64,000 nucleotides of DNA from Cycas panzhihuaensis (lineage: Eukaryota > Cycadophyta): contig CM041465.1 in assembly GCA_023213395.1 (NCBI GenBank), positions 27,659,741 through 27,723,740 on the forward strand. The letters are read 5' to 3'. The position numbers and the translations under genes are program-made. The first letter of the stretch is position 1, and each line of letters starts with the position of its first letter. The notes under the pieces were generated by a model. That model was given only the letters and a program-made list of their open reading frames with translations. It searched no databases and was not told the origin of the DNA. Below are positions 22,140 through 34,179 of this stretch, piece by piece.

Positions 22140-23800
22140 GGTGGTAGAGATCTTCAGGTGAAGGGGACACTACTTCTGGCGCACATGGCGGGTCTTAGGA
22201 ATGGTGGTGAGGTTATGAGTGACAATGGAGGGGTCGATTCCCTTCATGTCAGCATAATCCCATGCAAACACGTCTCAGAACTCTTGGAACAGAAGGGAGT
22301 ACTCCCTTATCTCATCAGGGGAACATTCCAACTTAACCTTAATGACCTTGCCCGGGGCCAAGACTATGCCTTGGGTCATCCCCATGCATATGGTATTGCC
22401 CTCCTCGAAGTGGAGAGGGGCAAGCTCAACAGGAGGAGGAGGAATAGGAGATGGGATCAGATCGGCAAGTGTGGATCTGATCGCGAGGATCTTCTGGTGA
22501 CCAAGCCTGTGGTGACCAGAAGGCAAGTTGGGCGCAAAACCCGCCAGATGCTCAAGGTGGCTTCGTCATCCTTGAAGTAATCCACCCCATGGATGACCTT
22601 ACTTCGAGTAGAGGAAGCACTGGAGGGAGTAAGAGCAACAGGACCGTGATGGTCATCGGGTTGCTCAACTTCCTTGTGGGATTCTGAAGGAAAGCCAAGA
22701 AGAGGCTCCTCGGAAAGAGCGAAAGGTAATTTTTCAAATCCATTACCTATGAGGGGTAATGAAGAAGAAGAACTGACGACGGGCAGGTCAACACAAGCGA
22801 TGACATGTGACATGCACGAATAGCTAGCCTCACTAACGAGAGAGATTCCAGACGGGGATCTAGAATGAGACAGATGCGATCTACTGGCGCGGAGGAAAGA
22901 GACAGGGTGAAGACAATCCTCATCTTCATCGTGTGACCCATCGTCACTAAACGAGGCAAGGTACCCATAACTCCCAACGCCAATAGGGGCGAACCGCGTG
23001 AGACTAGGGGAAGAAGACGCAGGATCTTCTTTGAATGGGTTAGGTATACCAATAGAGCAAGCTGAGGCATGCGTGGAAGGACCTTGGTTTGCCAAATTGG
23101 TGGAACAAGTTTGTTTGGTGAATGGGCATTTGCAGGGAATCACTCTCATCCATCCGTCATGGACGAATTTAAGTTGTCCCTAAAGAGTCGAGCACATGGC
23201 TCCCATTTGGTCGAGCCATGGACGACCAAGAAGGAGGTTGTAGTCAACGTCAACATCGAGGACTACAACATCGGCAAGAACAATCTTGCCCTCAAGGGTG
23301 AGCAGAATCACGACAGATCCCAAAGGGGTCTTCTCGCAACCGTCATAACCTTGGCATCACCATGGAACAGGTTCCAAGGCAGAGATACCAAGCTCTTGCA
23401 TGACACGCAAGGGCATGGCATTGACAGAAGAACTGTTGTCGACAATAGTCCTTCGAAGGGTACAATCGGGTGTATCAATAGTGATAGTGAACGGGAAGTT
23501 CCACTGACGTTCCCTTTCACCAGTGGGAGGAAGATCCTTAGGATCAAATGAGATAACGGGTCCACAACCTTGGGTTATGCCCAAAGTGTGGACAGGCGCA
23601 TCACTCGATCCTAAAGCTTCCAGGAAGAGGGCCTGCTGCTCGGGACAACTCCTCAAAACAACCATCAAGGACATCCCTGCAGCAACAGTATGAAGCTCGT
23701 CCACAATGGAGAAGGGCTTACCCTTCGCAATAGGCTGGGTAAGTGCCCTTCTAAATCGAACGACTGGCATACAGGAATAGCCTTAGGAAAGAGAGGTATT
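22140..23800 (-). pseudogene. protease and protease-RT linker (element 1)
   Basis: Aspartic protease: the active-site region near 23420-23460 reads TIVDNSSSVNAMPLRVMQEL. The family pattern is D-[NS]-G-S (element 2 has DSGS, element 3 DNGS), so Gly is replaced by Ser here. The flap/second half includes VVLDVDVDYN and LLGHPWL, followed by a long acidic Ser-rich linker (FSDDGSHDEDEDCLHP) of about 350 residues leading to RT. Stops include TGA for Arg after EPVPW (23357) and TAG for Trp before GQLKF. The long linker is typical of this family in all four copies. Confidence 0.82.
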
Positions 23801-24057
23801 TCTGGAGGAAGGTTCTCTGGAAGAGGGTTGGAAGGAGCAGAAGAATAAGAAGCTCCTACTGCTTCCTTGGTGGCTTAAGATCGCGTAAGGGCGTAAGTAG
23901 GAGTTACTTCAAGCAACTAGATCACCTTCTTCCCTTTGTTCCGGGGTCGCGAAGGTGACGGGGTGCGATGGCTAGGAGAACGAGAGGAGGAAGACGAGTT
24001 CCAGGCACCCTTCCCTTTGTCGCGGGAAGGACGGGGATCAGGCAATCTTCCTCGGTT

Positions 24058-26251
24058 TCAGTTGCTCTTGGTTTGGGTGTTGCGATCACGTTCCCCATGT
24101 TTAGGGAATGGATCCTTATGAACTGGTTGGTCCAAATTAGGCCTTGAGGCCCATTTAGGAGAAGAGTCATGTCGAGGGGCATCCTTAGGATGCTGGGCCC
24201 TACAACATGAATCATCGTAAAAACACTCCCCATAAATGGAGCACCACTTCTTCTCAAGCGGAGGGTCTGACCTTCTCGCTTGAGAGGACTGGGCGTTTCC
24301 ATTCCTAGGGAGAGGAGCTTGGGTTGTTTGTTGGACTTTCTTATTGGATGTAGGGGATGAAGGAGCCTGAAGCTTGAGTTCCTTCATCGTATGCTCGAAT
24401 GAGCGTATGGATGATGTGAGAGGATCTAAAGTCCTCTCAGTCAGATGAGAGGAAGACCGGGTAGGTTGTGAAGGTTTGGTATCTTTGGTTGGGGGTGGTG
24501 CCTCACGGCACTGTGAGGGCTTAAGAGGTTTCTTAAGACCAGCTTGGATCTCAATAGCCTCCAATGCCAAACACTTGGCGATCGCGGAGTCACATGTGGT
24601 TGCCCCCATCTTGAGGACTTCCACATGAACTTCGGGATAAAGTACGTTGACGAAAAGGTCTCGCTTCAACTCCTCGGGCAATGTTACCTTAGTGGAGTGA
24701 AGCAAGTCATGAAATTGCTGCACAAAATCACGATTCATTTCATTGTGACCTTGTTTGAGTGAAAGAAGTGACTTCATTCCGCTCTCAAATGGATGGGCTA
24801 CATCAAAATAGTTGATGAACTCGTCCACCAATTGCTGGAATGAATGGATAGAATGGGCGGTGGGAGACTAGAGAACCACTTGAGGGCATCACCCTACAAG
24901 GATCATGGGAATAATTTCATTAAAATGTGGTTGTAAGCCCAGTAATCGATGCATGCCATAGAAAAACTATGCACATGTCTGGGGTTCATGACGAAGTTCC
25001 ATCGAATCTAGGAACTTTAGGGGGATGAGGCAATAGATTGGTTCTTAACGCCTTAATGGATAGAGGTGTTGACCTAAAGTCCATGAAGGGGCGTGCCCTT
25101 GCCTGGACCGTAGGGTCAACGAATGTCATAGTAGGTAATGAACACAGAGCAGATGGGGGTGGAATGCCCATCCCTCCTTGAGGAAATACCCCCTGCTGAG
25201 AAGAGGCGTGGGGGTAGGTGCCTTGGAAGGGAGTCGGGTTCCCTTGTGAAGGCACAACAAATGGAATTGCGTTGGACGACGGACAAGACAGATGTGGAAC
25301 TGGGTTTTGCCCATATGGGCCACCCGTAGGTGGGGCGACCCCATATGGGTGTAGTGGATCCACCCCATAAACCGGGAGACGGCTTCCTCTACCCTGCCCC
25401 CAAGGCTGAGAAGTATACCCTGGGGGAACGTAGAAGGAAGCACCAACGTGTTGGTTTTGAGAGTGTGTGGGAGTGAGTCCCACATGACTAGTAGTCGAAA
25501 GGCTAGTAGGACCGATAGGCCTACTAGGAATGGTATACGCCACATTAGGGGATGGTATATTGGTTTGGTTAGGGACGGGTATGCTAATCTTTAATTGAGG
25601 GAAAGACACACCACGGGGAGATCCCGAAACACTAGGACCTCGATGAGGAACGGAAGGTGCAACACGTGCCCCCACTGCAGGAATAAGAAAGGAGTGAGAC
25701 ACATGCATAGGCACAAAGGGATTTGTTGTCAATGGAAGAGTAGATGAGGATGAGGCATGGGGGGGAGGAGCGGAAGAAGAAGAGGCTCCTCCACAAAGAG
25801 CACCCTCAAGCCATCCAGGACGTAGTTGGAAGCGTGCCGCACGATGACACTCGTTGAGAGCTTCAACTATGTCGACAAGAGGGGTTCCTACATACTCGTA
25901 AGAGGTAATTGGGACCTCGAACAAGGTAGGTCCCTCGGGATGCTCCTCATAAGAGTCACCGATTACATGGCAAGTCTCAAGAGGAGCAGATCCTTCTACG
26001 GCATGGGTAGAGGGATGGACATCGAGTGAGAGATGTTGGTCACTTGGGTAGTAAAGGGGTTCATCACCCTCTTGGGTGGACCTGGGAATAGAGGAAGGAA
26101 AAGCATGGGTTTCTAAGGTTGAAGTGTGGTAGGCCCAATCAGAAGAGTATCCCACCATAGTCAGATTAGAATCTGACAAAGGAAGAAGGCGATACTCAGG
26201 GTCTTCTAGCGATGGAGGCAGACCGCGCAAGCGACAAGAGAAGCATCGCAT
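24058..26251 (-). pseudogene. gag (element 1)
   Basis: The N-terminal part 24986-26251 (from MRCFSCRLRG) is a long Pro/Ser/Gly-rich region with GQGRGSRLPVYGVDPLHPYG. The C-terminal part 24058-24831 holds the retrotransposon Gag core (LVDEFINYFDVAHPF, SLLSLKQGHNEMNRDFVQQF, ELKRDLFVNVLYPEV) and a knuckle remnant, CSIYGECFYDDSCC. Other copies show C-x2-H-x4-H-x4-C here; both His are Tyr in element 1, each by one C-to-T change. A frameshift lies between 24831 and 24986. Gag would form the particle and bind the RNA; this copy probably binds poorly. Confidence 0.88.
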
Positions 26252-26404
26252 GCAAGATCAACCAACAGTGTTAGGGAAAAAGAGAGGGCGGTAAGGCACA
26301 CGCGTTAGGGGCTGCCCAACGTAGAGATCGAAATAGGTATAAAGGATCACAAAAAGGTAGCGAAACCAACGGAAGAGAGCGGAAACTAGCTCCCTTACTG
26401 GCAG

Positions 26405-26422
26405 TCCCCAGTATGGTTGCCA
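26405..26422 (-). other. primer binding site of element 1
   Basis: TGGCAACCATACTGGGGA on the minus strand, one base inside the 5' LTR end. It resembles the TGGCGAC..CTGGGGA sites of Ogre/Tat elements. Element 2 has TGGCGACCATACTGGGGA. Confidence 0.8.
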
Positions 26423-26423
26423 A

Positions 26424-29121
26424 TGGATGCGCATCTACGGGATAGCTACCTAACTAAATAGGTGTGGTAAGAGCGGGTTATAATGTGATCGAGAAAGAGA
26501 CCTATAAGTAGGGTAATTACCACGCAGGGCACCCCGTGCACCGGAGCGCGAGTTCGGGACCTGCAATGGAATGTGGCTACCAAAGGGTGATCCTCCACCA
26601 CTTCGAACAAGAGGTGAAGAGGCGTAGGGTTAGCCTAGGTTGACCTAAGAAGAGGATCCTCCCACCCTTGGATGGCCAGAAGGGAAAGGGGAGGAGCCTT
26701 CAAGGGTTTCCCTAAAGCAATGGGAAACGAAGAAGGATAGACAAACAGCTAGCCTATAGACGGGGTCACTTTGGTTATCCGGTAAAGCGAGGAACCAAAT
26801 GAAAGCAAGAGGGATGATCTGAGAAGATGGATCAAGGTATGCCTAAGCAAACTAACTGGGCATACGAGTAATACAGAGGGCAAGAAGCTCACACAGCTAA
26901 GACAGAGAAGAAAGGTGAAAAGGAGTGGTTCTTATGACCTTTTCCTATGGGTGGTAGAGATGCATGCAATAAAACAAATAAAGCGTAAACCAAAAGCAAA
27001 GTTAAGTTTCCCTTTTGATCTCCGATGAGTTAATTACTAAGAAGGAATTCAAAAGGAAAGAGTAGTAGGGTGGAGTGAGGCGTGCACCTAGACCGAAGGC
27101 ATGCGTGACGAGGGCCTTCCTGAGGGACACCAAACTACTCCACGAGGTGCGTCAGATGCGAGGCATCGTGGCAGATTGGAAAGAGGGGCTCCCTTACCTT
27201 CCCCGGAAAAATACTAAAGTATAATACCAAGGAAGAAAAGAACCAAATACTAGCGACTAAGGAAGTATGAAAGTACAACATGCGTAGGAGCACTTACTGG
27301 CAACAAAACAGGCAGAAAATACCTTTTGCGCTCTTCAAGCACCTGCAAGCAACGGCAACCTCCCCCTTTCCGGAGAAAGGGTACTAACATGCAATGAGGA
27401 GATCCTAACAATACATGTCTATGTAATACAAATATAAACTTAAACACATACATGTTAGCATCAACACAACGATGATAGTATGTAAAAAAGGGCAACCAAA
27501 GTGAAAAGAAAGTAACCGGTAAGCCTCGGAGTGGCCCACCTCCCACAAAGAATACCCTAACCTCCCCCCAAAAGCCATAAGGCAGCGAAGGCAAGGCCAG
27601 GAGAGATGGCTGGAAATAGTAGCAAACGGGTGAAGAGGAGCCAAAGAAGGCCTGCGGCGAACCAGGGTGCTATGGAGAGCAAACCGGGCTGCCGGGAAAA
27701 GAGTTAGATAAGGACAAGTGGTCGAGACTTATGTAAGTTGCCCAGACCTAAGCCTAAGCCCTCAAACCAAGGTCGCAACGTGTGTGGCGGTCGATTTCTA
27801 AGAGAGGGCCAACAAACCCTCATTTGAGAGCCAAGGGCAGCACAAGGTAAGAGGGAAGATTTGGGGGGCTTAAAGCCACTTGAGGAGCGTGGAAGGTGGT
27901 GTGAAATCCACCCAACTCCTTCCCAAACCTTATGTCAACCCTCAGTACTGCTGCCTTGAGCAACAAACGCAGGTAAAAGGCACTATGACAGAGGTAGAAC
28001 AGCCTAATGAAAAGAGGAAAATAACCCTCACAAAGACAAGTAAGAAACAAGCAAGATAGAGCATCAATATCACAAGAGAAACAACTCAAATCAATAAATA
28101 CCTGAGTGGGAGAGGAAAGGTGCTTGCCTCAGCCAAGGGCTGGCAAGGAGAGGCTGAGAAATCAGCCCAGAACTGTGTTGCAGTAGGTTTGGGACCCCGC
28201 TAGCAAAGTTGGAAGGAGAACACCTGCACTTGGAACACTTGAAGACTGCCCGGGGCAAGAATCTCAAATCTCCAAGGGGCCCTCTCCAAGGTATGTGAGG
28301 GGCTGGGAAGATGTCCTAGCCACACCAAAGGAGAGCTGGGCACTAGAGGAGAGACGCAGGTCTTGTGGTAGCAGTAGGACAGCAGAGAAGAGCAAAGCAC
28401 AGCGTGGTTTTCTTGAGGAGCAATCCAAAAAGTGAGCAAAAAAAGTTCTCAAAAATGAGTAGATCATGCCTTAAGTACCTAACCCAAACCCTAAAGTGAG
28501 TGATTAGGGCACGACTGGCAGCGAGTTAAGTCGCGAGACACGTGGCAGTTTCGCAATAAATGCGAAATTGCCATGGCAGATTTTAAAAAACAAGTTAGAA
28601 CATACCATCTGCCGCAAGAAAATCAGAGTACCGCGGATATTCCGGCGGTATCACGAAAATCTCGGCAGATCAACCTGAGGTAAAATAGGCCAGCCAACCT
28701 AGGCTGGGGGAAGATGACAAAACGAGCTAATAGGGGGCTAAGACACCCACTTGGGGGTAAACAAGCCAACAAATGGGTCCAAAAGAGCAAAAATAGGGCT
28801 CAAACAGTGTGGCAAGTCAACCGAACGATGACGAGTCATCACACGGGTGGAGGTGGCGCAAACCGAGTGGATCTTGGAGCAAGGAGGGCAGATGCGGGAA
28901 GTGGAGTGGCCACCAGGGTGCCACACTCGCTGGGAGTGTGCCCCTGCTATAGTCATCATAGGCTAAAATAAGTGTAGATGAGGACATAGTCGCCTACAAA
29001 GCCACATACATGCAGACATGCAAGCAAACACTCATCAAAAGAAAGCGATGATAAGGCAAGAAACATACCTACACTTACCTGAGTTGGTGATTCCGTATCC
29101 ATTCCTGGAAGCTGGGAAACA
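26424..29121 (-). repeat. 5' LTR of element 1
   Basis: 2698 bp, from TGTTTCCCAGCTTCCAGGAA (minus strand at 29121) to ...GATGCGCATCCA (26424). It matches the 3' LTR over its length and contains the about 80 bp segment near 28306-28385 that the 3' LTR lost. Confidence 0.94.
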
Positions 29122-29126
29122 GAAAC
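29122..29126. repeat. target site duplication of element 1, right copy
   Basis: GAAAC, identical to 12428-12432. Confidence 0.93.
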
Positions 29127-29362
29127 CTCACAGTAAAAACCTAGCATAAAATATATTAACTACATTAATTCAAAATTCATAAAATATAATGGACTTTGGA
29201 TCCCTTTAAATAGATCCATAAGTACCTCACATATTACATATGTATTATATCTATTGACTTATAATAATATTATATCATATTATTACATCATCATACTATT
29301 TGCATAATAATATTCCACATTAATATTAGTCAGGTTAAGTGGATTTATATGCCACTCTAACA
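29127..29362 (-). repeat. 5' LTR of copia B, 5' fragment
   Basis: The minus strand starts TGTTAGAGTGGCATATAAAT at 29362. It continues after element 1 at 12432-12348. TATAAA within the first 20 bases is normal for this kind of short copia LTR start. Confidence 0.82.
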
Positions 29363-29390
29363 AAAATTTCCTGATGAAAGGTATGCCAGA

Positions 29391-29955
29391 AGTATGAAGA
29401 AAATGTATGTCAAGAAAAAAGAAACATATTTGATAACATTGTTGATGAATTTGTTACTATTGAGTGCACTATTGAATCTACTATTAATGAGATTACTATT
29501 GTTGAGAATTTTGAATGTGATGAATCTATTACTGAAGAATCCACTAAAGATTCTAATTATTCAAATGATGAAAACAACTTGCAAGTTGATGAATTCAAAT
29601 AGATTAAGATTGGATCTAATGACCCATAATGATTAATATGAAGTAAAATATAAAGAAGTTAAAACAAAAGTTCCTAAAATAACATACCTGATAGAGATAC
29701 CAGAAGACCTACATTAAGTAGTTTACCTAATTGAACCAACAAAGATTTAATATGATATTGAGAATGCTATACAGTTGATGAATTTAGTTTTACAAAGTGA
29801 AATGAAAAATATTTGCATTAAACAACATCGCTACATTTAAGAGTTGATATGATAAAGGTGAATTGAAGATCAATTGTTAAATATCATTTTCAAGAAAATT
29901 TTGAAGATCAAGCATTAGAAATTTAAATGAATATTTGTGTACCAAAATGTACATT
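29391..29955 (+). pseudogene. copia C polyprotein remnant (connector and RNase H tail)
   Basis: From about 29397 an open acidic stretch reads EENVCQEKRNIFDNIVDEF and continues rich in Glu, Thr and Ile to a stop near 29600, like the linker between integrase and RT. A short EPTKI motif (like EPTNYEEA before RT) follows near 29730. The next recognisable part is the RNase H end (YDKGELKI, EDQLLNIIFKKI) near 29850-29900. RT is therefore deleted. Stops are many. Confidence 0.55.
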
Positions 29956-29964
29956 AAGGGGGAA
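29956..29964 (+). other. polypurine tract of copia C
   Basis: AAGGGGGAA immediately before the LTR start TGCTAGAATA. Confidence 0.75.
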
Positions 29965-30255
29965 TGCTAGAATATTAATATATTAGAAAAAAATAAGGAC
30001 ATAATTAGCTAATACACATTTATCTATATAACATAAAAAAATGGTAGACCTCACACCAAACATAAATTCTACTACATAAGGACATCAATAGTACATGAGA
30101 TGATATATTGTATAGTATATTATATAGTATGTAATATTCTAAAAAATTAAAAATAAAGGTATCTCATGATACTATTTATGATCTTGGTATTATTGTGGCT
30201 ATTTTATTATGTCATTTATTTAATTATGTGATGTTTTACTTATTACATTTCTAAC
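29965..30255 (+). repeat. LTR of copia C
   Basis: 291 bp, TGCTAGAAT...TTTCTAACA, with inverted ends (one mismatch). A purine tract lies before it and a primer-site-like sequence after it. Confidence 0.72.
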
Positions 30256-30269
30256 ATAATATTAGAGTA
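30256..30269 (+). other. primer-binding-site-like sequence after the copia C LTR
   Basis: TAATATTAGAGTAC differs from the copia site TGGTATCAGAGCAC at four positions, all G-to-A or C-to-T. It directly follows the LTR end TAACA. Confidence 0.55.
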
Positions 30270-31062
30270 CTTTTTTCAATTCTAACAATGGTTGTATGGG
30301 CACCAAGGTTTATCTTGTATTTATTAAGGCATCCTTGACATATGTATGTGTTATAAAGCTATACTAATAATTATCAATAATAAGGACTAGGATATTTATA
30401 AAGAATAAGAAAACACCTTATTAGTCAAGGTGTATTTAAATAGGCCAATGGGGGATTGATGAGTGGTATGAAATTAAAAGTGTAGGTAAATTATTGAAAG
30501 TGTGCGATATAAGGAATACTCCTTAGAGGTGCTATAACCTTAATGTAGGTGATGAAAGATTATTTGTCTAATATGAAAATGCCCCATGTAAAACATGAAC
30601 CAAATGGCTTGGAAGAGCTCAAGAACTCTAAATATAAGACCAAGATTTACTCACCTCTAATTTTTTGATCCATGAGTTATAATCAAAAGAGGGAAAAAAA
30701 AATCTAGAAAGCTCCTCTTCTCAAGCTGTAGAGTCATAAAAGCTAATAAAGAAGCTCCTTATCTACTTCCAATAATTAAGATGGACCAAATATATAATGC
30801 AACATGTGGTATTGACTTACAATACCTCCTTTTCACTACATGTAACTCCCATCCTCCTTTCTTCATAATCACCTCCTACATAAGCTATACAATAGATAAG
30901 TAAGAAAATGAAGATAATACATGGAATAGAGGTGGTGAGGGATATGACTATTGGTTCTCTTATCATTCAACAAAAAGGTAAGGCCAAAGAGGTAAGCACC
31001 ACTCGTATAATATCTCTAAGCTTCATAGTTTATGATTTTTTCTAATTAAGTAAGAAGTAATG
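30270..31062. other. unrecognised stretch between copia C and element 4
   Basis: About 790 bp without domains or a significant open frame. By position it could be the leader of a copia body, but no gag was seen. Confidence 0.4.
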
Positions 31063-34030
31063 TGTTTCCCGGCTCCCGGGAATGGGTTCTTGGCAAGTCA
31101 ACTCAAGTAAGTATAAGTACGATTCTATCCTTTGCATTTACTACTTCTCCAGAAAGGTAGATAGAAGCATCATTTCATTGCATAGCTAACTGACACATTT
31201 GAGTGATCATCTTGCACCTATTGCTTGATCATGCTGCTTGTTATTCTCTTAGCCTATGATGATCAGTAGGACATGCATCCCCATGGCACTCTACAACCCT
31301 CCTATGCACCTCCACATTATCCTAAGCACCACTCAACCCATGTGATCCATCATACCCCATGCCATATCACAACCCTTAGCACCTTGCTGAGTGTGATTGG
31401 TTGATCCTCATGCTAACTATTAGTTTCTTAGGAGTCCTACCACTTTGGTACCCCATTTGGTTTAGGTCAACTTCTCTATTTGACTATCCCCAGCCATCTG
31501 GACAGAGGGCCGGCCTCTCCTAGGCCTAGTGTACCCCCTTTAAGGCTCCCAAGCATCCTCCTTTTGGCCTATTTTTGTCTCTATCACCACACCATGGTAA
31601 ATATCACGGTACCGCGGTAAGCTTTGTGGTACTGTGAAGTTTGTCATGGGGTGACTGTCATAACTTATTTTTAAAAATATGCTATGGAAAATTTCACTTT
31701 TTTTATGAAATTGCCACATGGCTTCGAGACCTCTTGAGCCTTACCTCAACCCTAATCATCCATTCAGCCTAGGGTTAGATATAAATCCTAAAATGACCTC
31801 ATTTTCCTCCTCTTCTTCCACCTTTGTTTCTTTCTTCTCTCTCTTTCACAGGAGTTTTCTGCAGGAGTGCCCTGTAACACTCAAGTTCCCTATGTTTCAG
31901 CTTGAGGTCTACCTATTTTAGCTCTGATCTATAATAGTAGGCTCACCAACTAATGCTTCCAAGCAAGGATTCATGCCCAAGTTTGGCCTCCATGCCCTTC
32001 CTATAGCTTTCAGCGAGATTATTTCTAGATTGTAGCACCTTCCTAAGGATACCCTATAAGCATATTAGATCTGCTATTTTATACTATTTTCAGTAGTAGA
32101 TCTACCTTCTACATAGCCCGATAGGTATTATTCATTGTTGTTCCATATCTTTCCTTGGGTTTGTCTTGCAAAAGGTTAGGTCTTTGAGCACATTATTCCT
32201 TTCCTTGTTTTCTTTGCTATATACAGGGGGTACTCCTTCATTTATTGTCTTCTTGCCCTCTTGATCTCCCTATCCTCTCATAGTTTCTTCCAAGGAGGCT
32301 ACAAGAGAGGACTCACAAAGTATAAGAGAAAGGGGCCAAAGTGGGTTCCCTACCCACTAGGCCTGCTCCTCAAGGGAAAACCCCTTCTCCTCTTTCCTCT
32401 CCTTCACTTGTGCCTCTCTTGGGTCACCAGGGAGTCTTTGAGATTTGGCCTGCACTACATATTAGCATATGCAGCCCTTACTACATTGTTTCCAAGCCTG
32501 CACACCTCTCTTGGGTAGCTCCTCTAGCCTCAAATGGTGTCCTCCATTCATCCTAGGTCTTGGCATAGCCAATGTTATAATTTGTTGCATGTAGCATACT
32601 TACAACATAGGCAACATTCACAAACTTTGTAACATTTGTTTCCTTTCCTGTCGACTACCAATAAGCTGTCCTAATTTACTATACCCTATGTCTAAGGGTA
32701 GTGTGTAGGTGTACTTGCTAGAGAGTTGTCCATTCTGAGGCTAACCTCCCCTTGCCTTAGCTTGTGTTATTGGTTTTTCTTGGGAGATTGTAAAGTTATT
32801 TTTGGTGGAAGATTACCTAACTTGAAACATTCTAACTTGCAATATTTCAGCATTTTACCTTTGCATAAGTATATATATATTGGCTTTGTATCCTAGCAAC
32901 CCCTTTGGAAAGGGCAAGGAACTTTGTGATTGTAGGTTCTCCACACTACTTGCGGAGAAAGGTAAATGATGACAATCTAGGTACGTTCCTTAGCTTCCTT
33001 TCCTTTAGTTGTTCTACCCTTTACATAGTTCCTTTTTCCTTTGCGTTTTCTTACTCTTTTCCTTGTATTTTTGGGGGAGGTAAGGAAACCCCTACATTGC
33101 TCATGCTATGGGAGAAGGGTAAAGAGGAAGTGGGTATAGTGCAAGACAAAGATCATGCTTCAGCTGCATCATTCTTCTAGGTATGCTGCTCTCATTTCGT
33201 TGGTCTTTTCGTGTTTCCTTTAGCTTGTATGCTTGCATAAAAAGACATGTGGGAATAAAGTAAAAGGGAACCAACTATCATTGTTATCTTGCATATTAGT
33301 TTACATTTTAGGAAAGAGTGCCCGTTAAGGGTTATCCCCTTCCCTCTTTCGCCCAATTGCATTTTTGTACACTTTGCATGATATTTTGGTTTATTTCTTT
33401 GCTTCTCCTTCCCTCATTTGAAGCGAAATGAGAGTGAGGATTTGTTTTTTAGAGAGAAAGTATATTTATTATTCTTTGTATATATATGCTTTACACATCT
33501 CTCCTTTGCCCACACATACAACTAGTCTCTGCCTCATTGTTGCATATAGAGATTAGACCCCCCCGTACATAGAGTGGAAGGAACTCTTTCCACTACCACT
33601 CTTTGTCCACCCAACATCCTCTTCTAGTGAGTTAGTTCTTAGAGGATTTGTCCCCTAAGATCTCCTTTTTACCTCATCATATCTACACACATCTCACCTA
33701 CATCCCTTAGCTCTCTTTCCATGAGGAATCACTCCCTCATCAGGTCTTGCATTCCTCTTTCAGCCATCCAAGGGTAGGAAGACCCTTGTTTTGAGGTTAC
33801 TCATGCAACTAAGGACATCCCTCACCTACACTCCCCTTCAAAGTCAAAATCCAAGTTATCTTGAGAAAGTTGTGTGCCATTCGTGGGTCCTGAACCTGCG
33901 TTTCAATGCACAGATGCCCTGTATGGGTGCTTCCTTATACTTATTGGCTTGATCCTTTCATTCTAGAGCCTTCTGTCGATTGTCTTAACCCTAACTAGGT
34001 GTAGTTACCATCCGTATAGATGTGATTCCA
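31063..34030 (+). repeat. 5' LTR of element 4
   Basis: 2968 bp, starting TGTTTCCCGGCTCCCGGGAA and ending ...ATAGATGTGATTCCA. Both ends match those of elements 1-3. GGTACCGCGGTA-type palindromic sequence lies near 31604. Small open frames inside have no domains. Confidence 0.85.
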
Positions 34031-34031
34031 C

Positions 34032-34050
34032 TAGTGACCATATTGGGGAC
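34032..34050 (+). other. primer binding site of element 4
   Basis: TAGTGACCATATTGGGGAC aligns with TGGCGACCATACTGGGGAC of element 2 with transitions only. Confidence 0.7.
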
Positions 34051-34179
34051 CCGTTAGTAAGGGAATTATTCTTTCTCTCTTTTCTGTTAGTGCTACTACC
34101 TCTTGGTAGCTTTCCCTTTTGATCTTCTTGGGCAGCCCCCAATGCATGCACTACCTTTCTTCTCTCTTCTTCTAGGGCA

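Larger units (their letters stand above)
12433..29121 (-). mobile_element. complete Tat-like Ty3/gypsy retrotransposon (element 1)
   Basis: 16.7 kb element on the minus strand with two long LTRs and a perfect GAAAC duplication. Sense order from the right: 5' LTR, primer site, gag, protease, RT, gypsy RNase H, integrase, antisense PMD gene, second RNase H, 3' LTR. RT before integrase makes it Ty3/gypsy. The long LTRs, primer site, Gag knuckle type, second RNase H and antisense extra gene point to the Tat lineage. Coding domains are shifted between frames and carry stops, so it is not autonomous now. In the stretch I compared, the LTRs differ by roughly 3%, mostly transitions, suggesting a moderately old insertion. 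Confidence 0.95.
29363..31062 (+). mobile_element. Ty1/copia remnant (copia C)
   Basis: A + strand fragment: an acidic connector (about 29390-29600), a gap where RT should be, the tail of RNase H, a purine tract, one LTR (29965-30255), a primer-site-like sequence, and about 790 bp of unrecognised DNA. Copia B inserted at its left side and element 4 at its right side. Confidence 0.6.

Noticed and set aside
22158-23551. Chain of + strand open frames (140 and 160 codons) opposite the protease/linker; also 62403-63002
   Set aside because: Shadows of the conserved protease-linker frame on the minus strand; no motif of their own.
29394-29636. 80-codon Leu/Met/Asn-rich frame (MKKMYVKKKETYL...)
   Set aside because: It is a shifted reading of the acidic copia C connector; the other frame matches the expected composition of that region.
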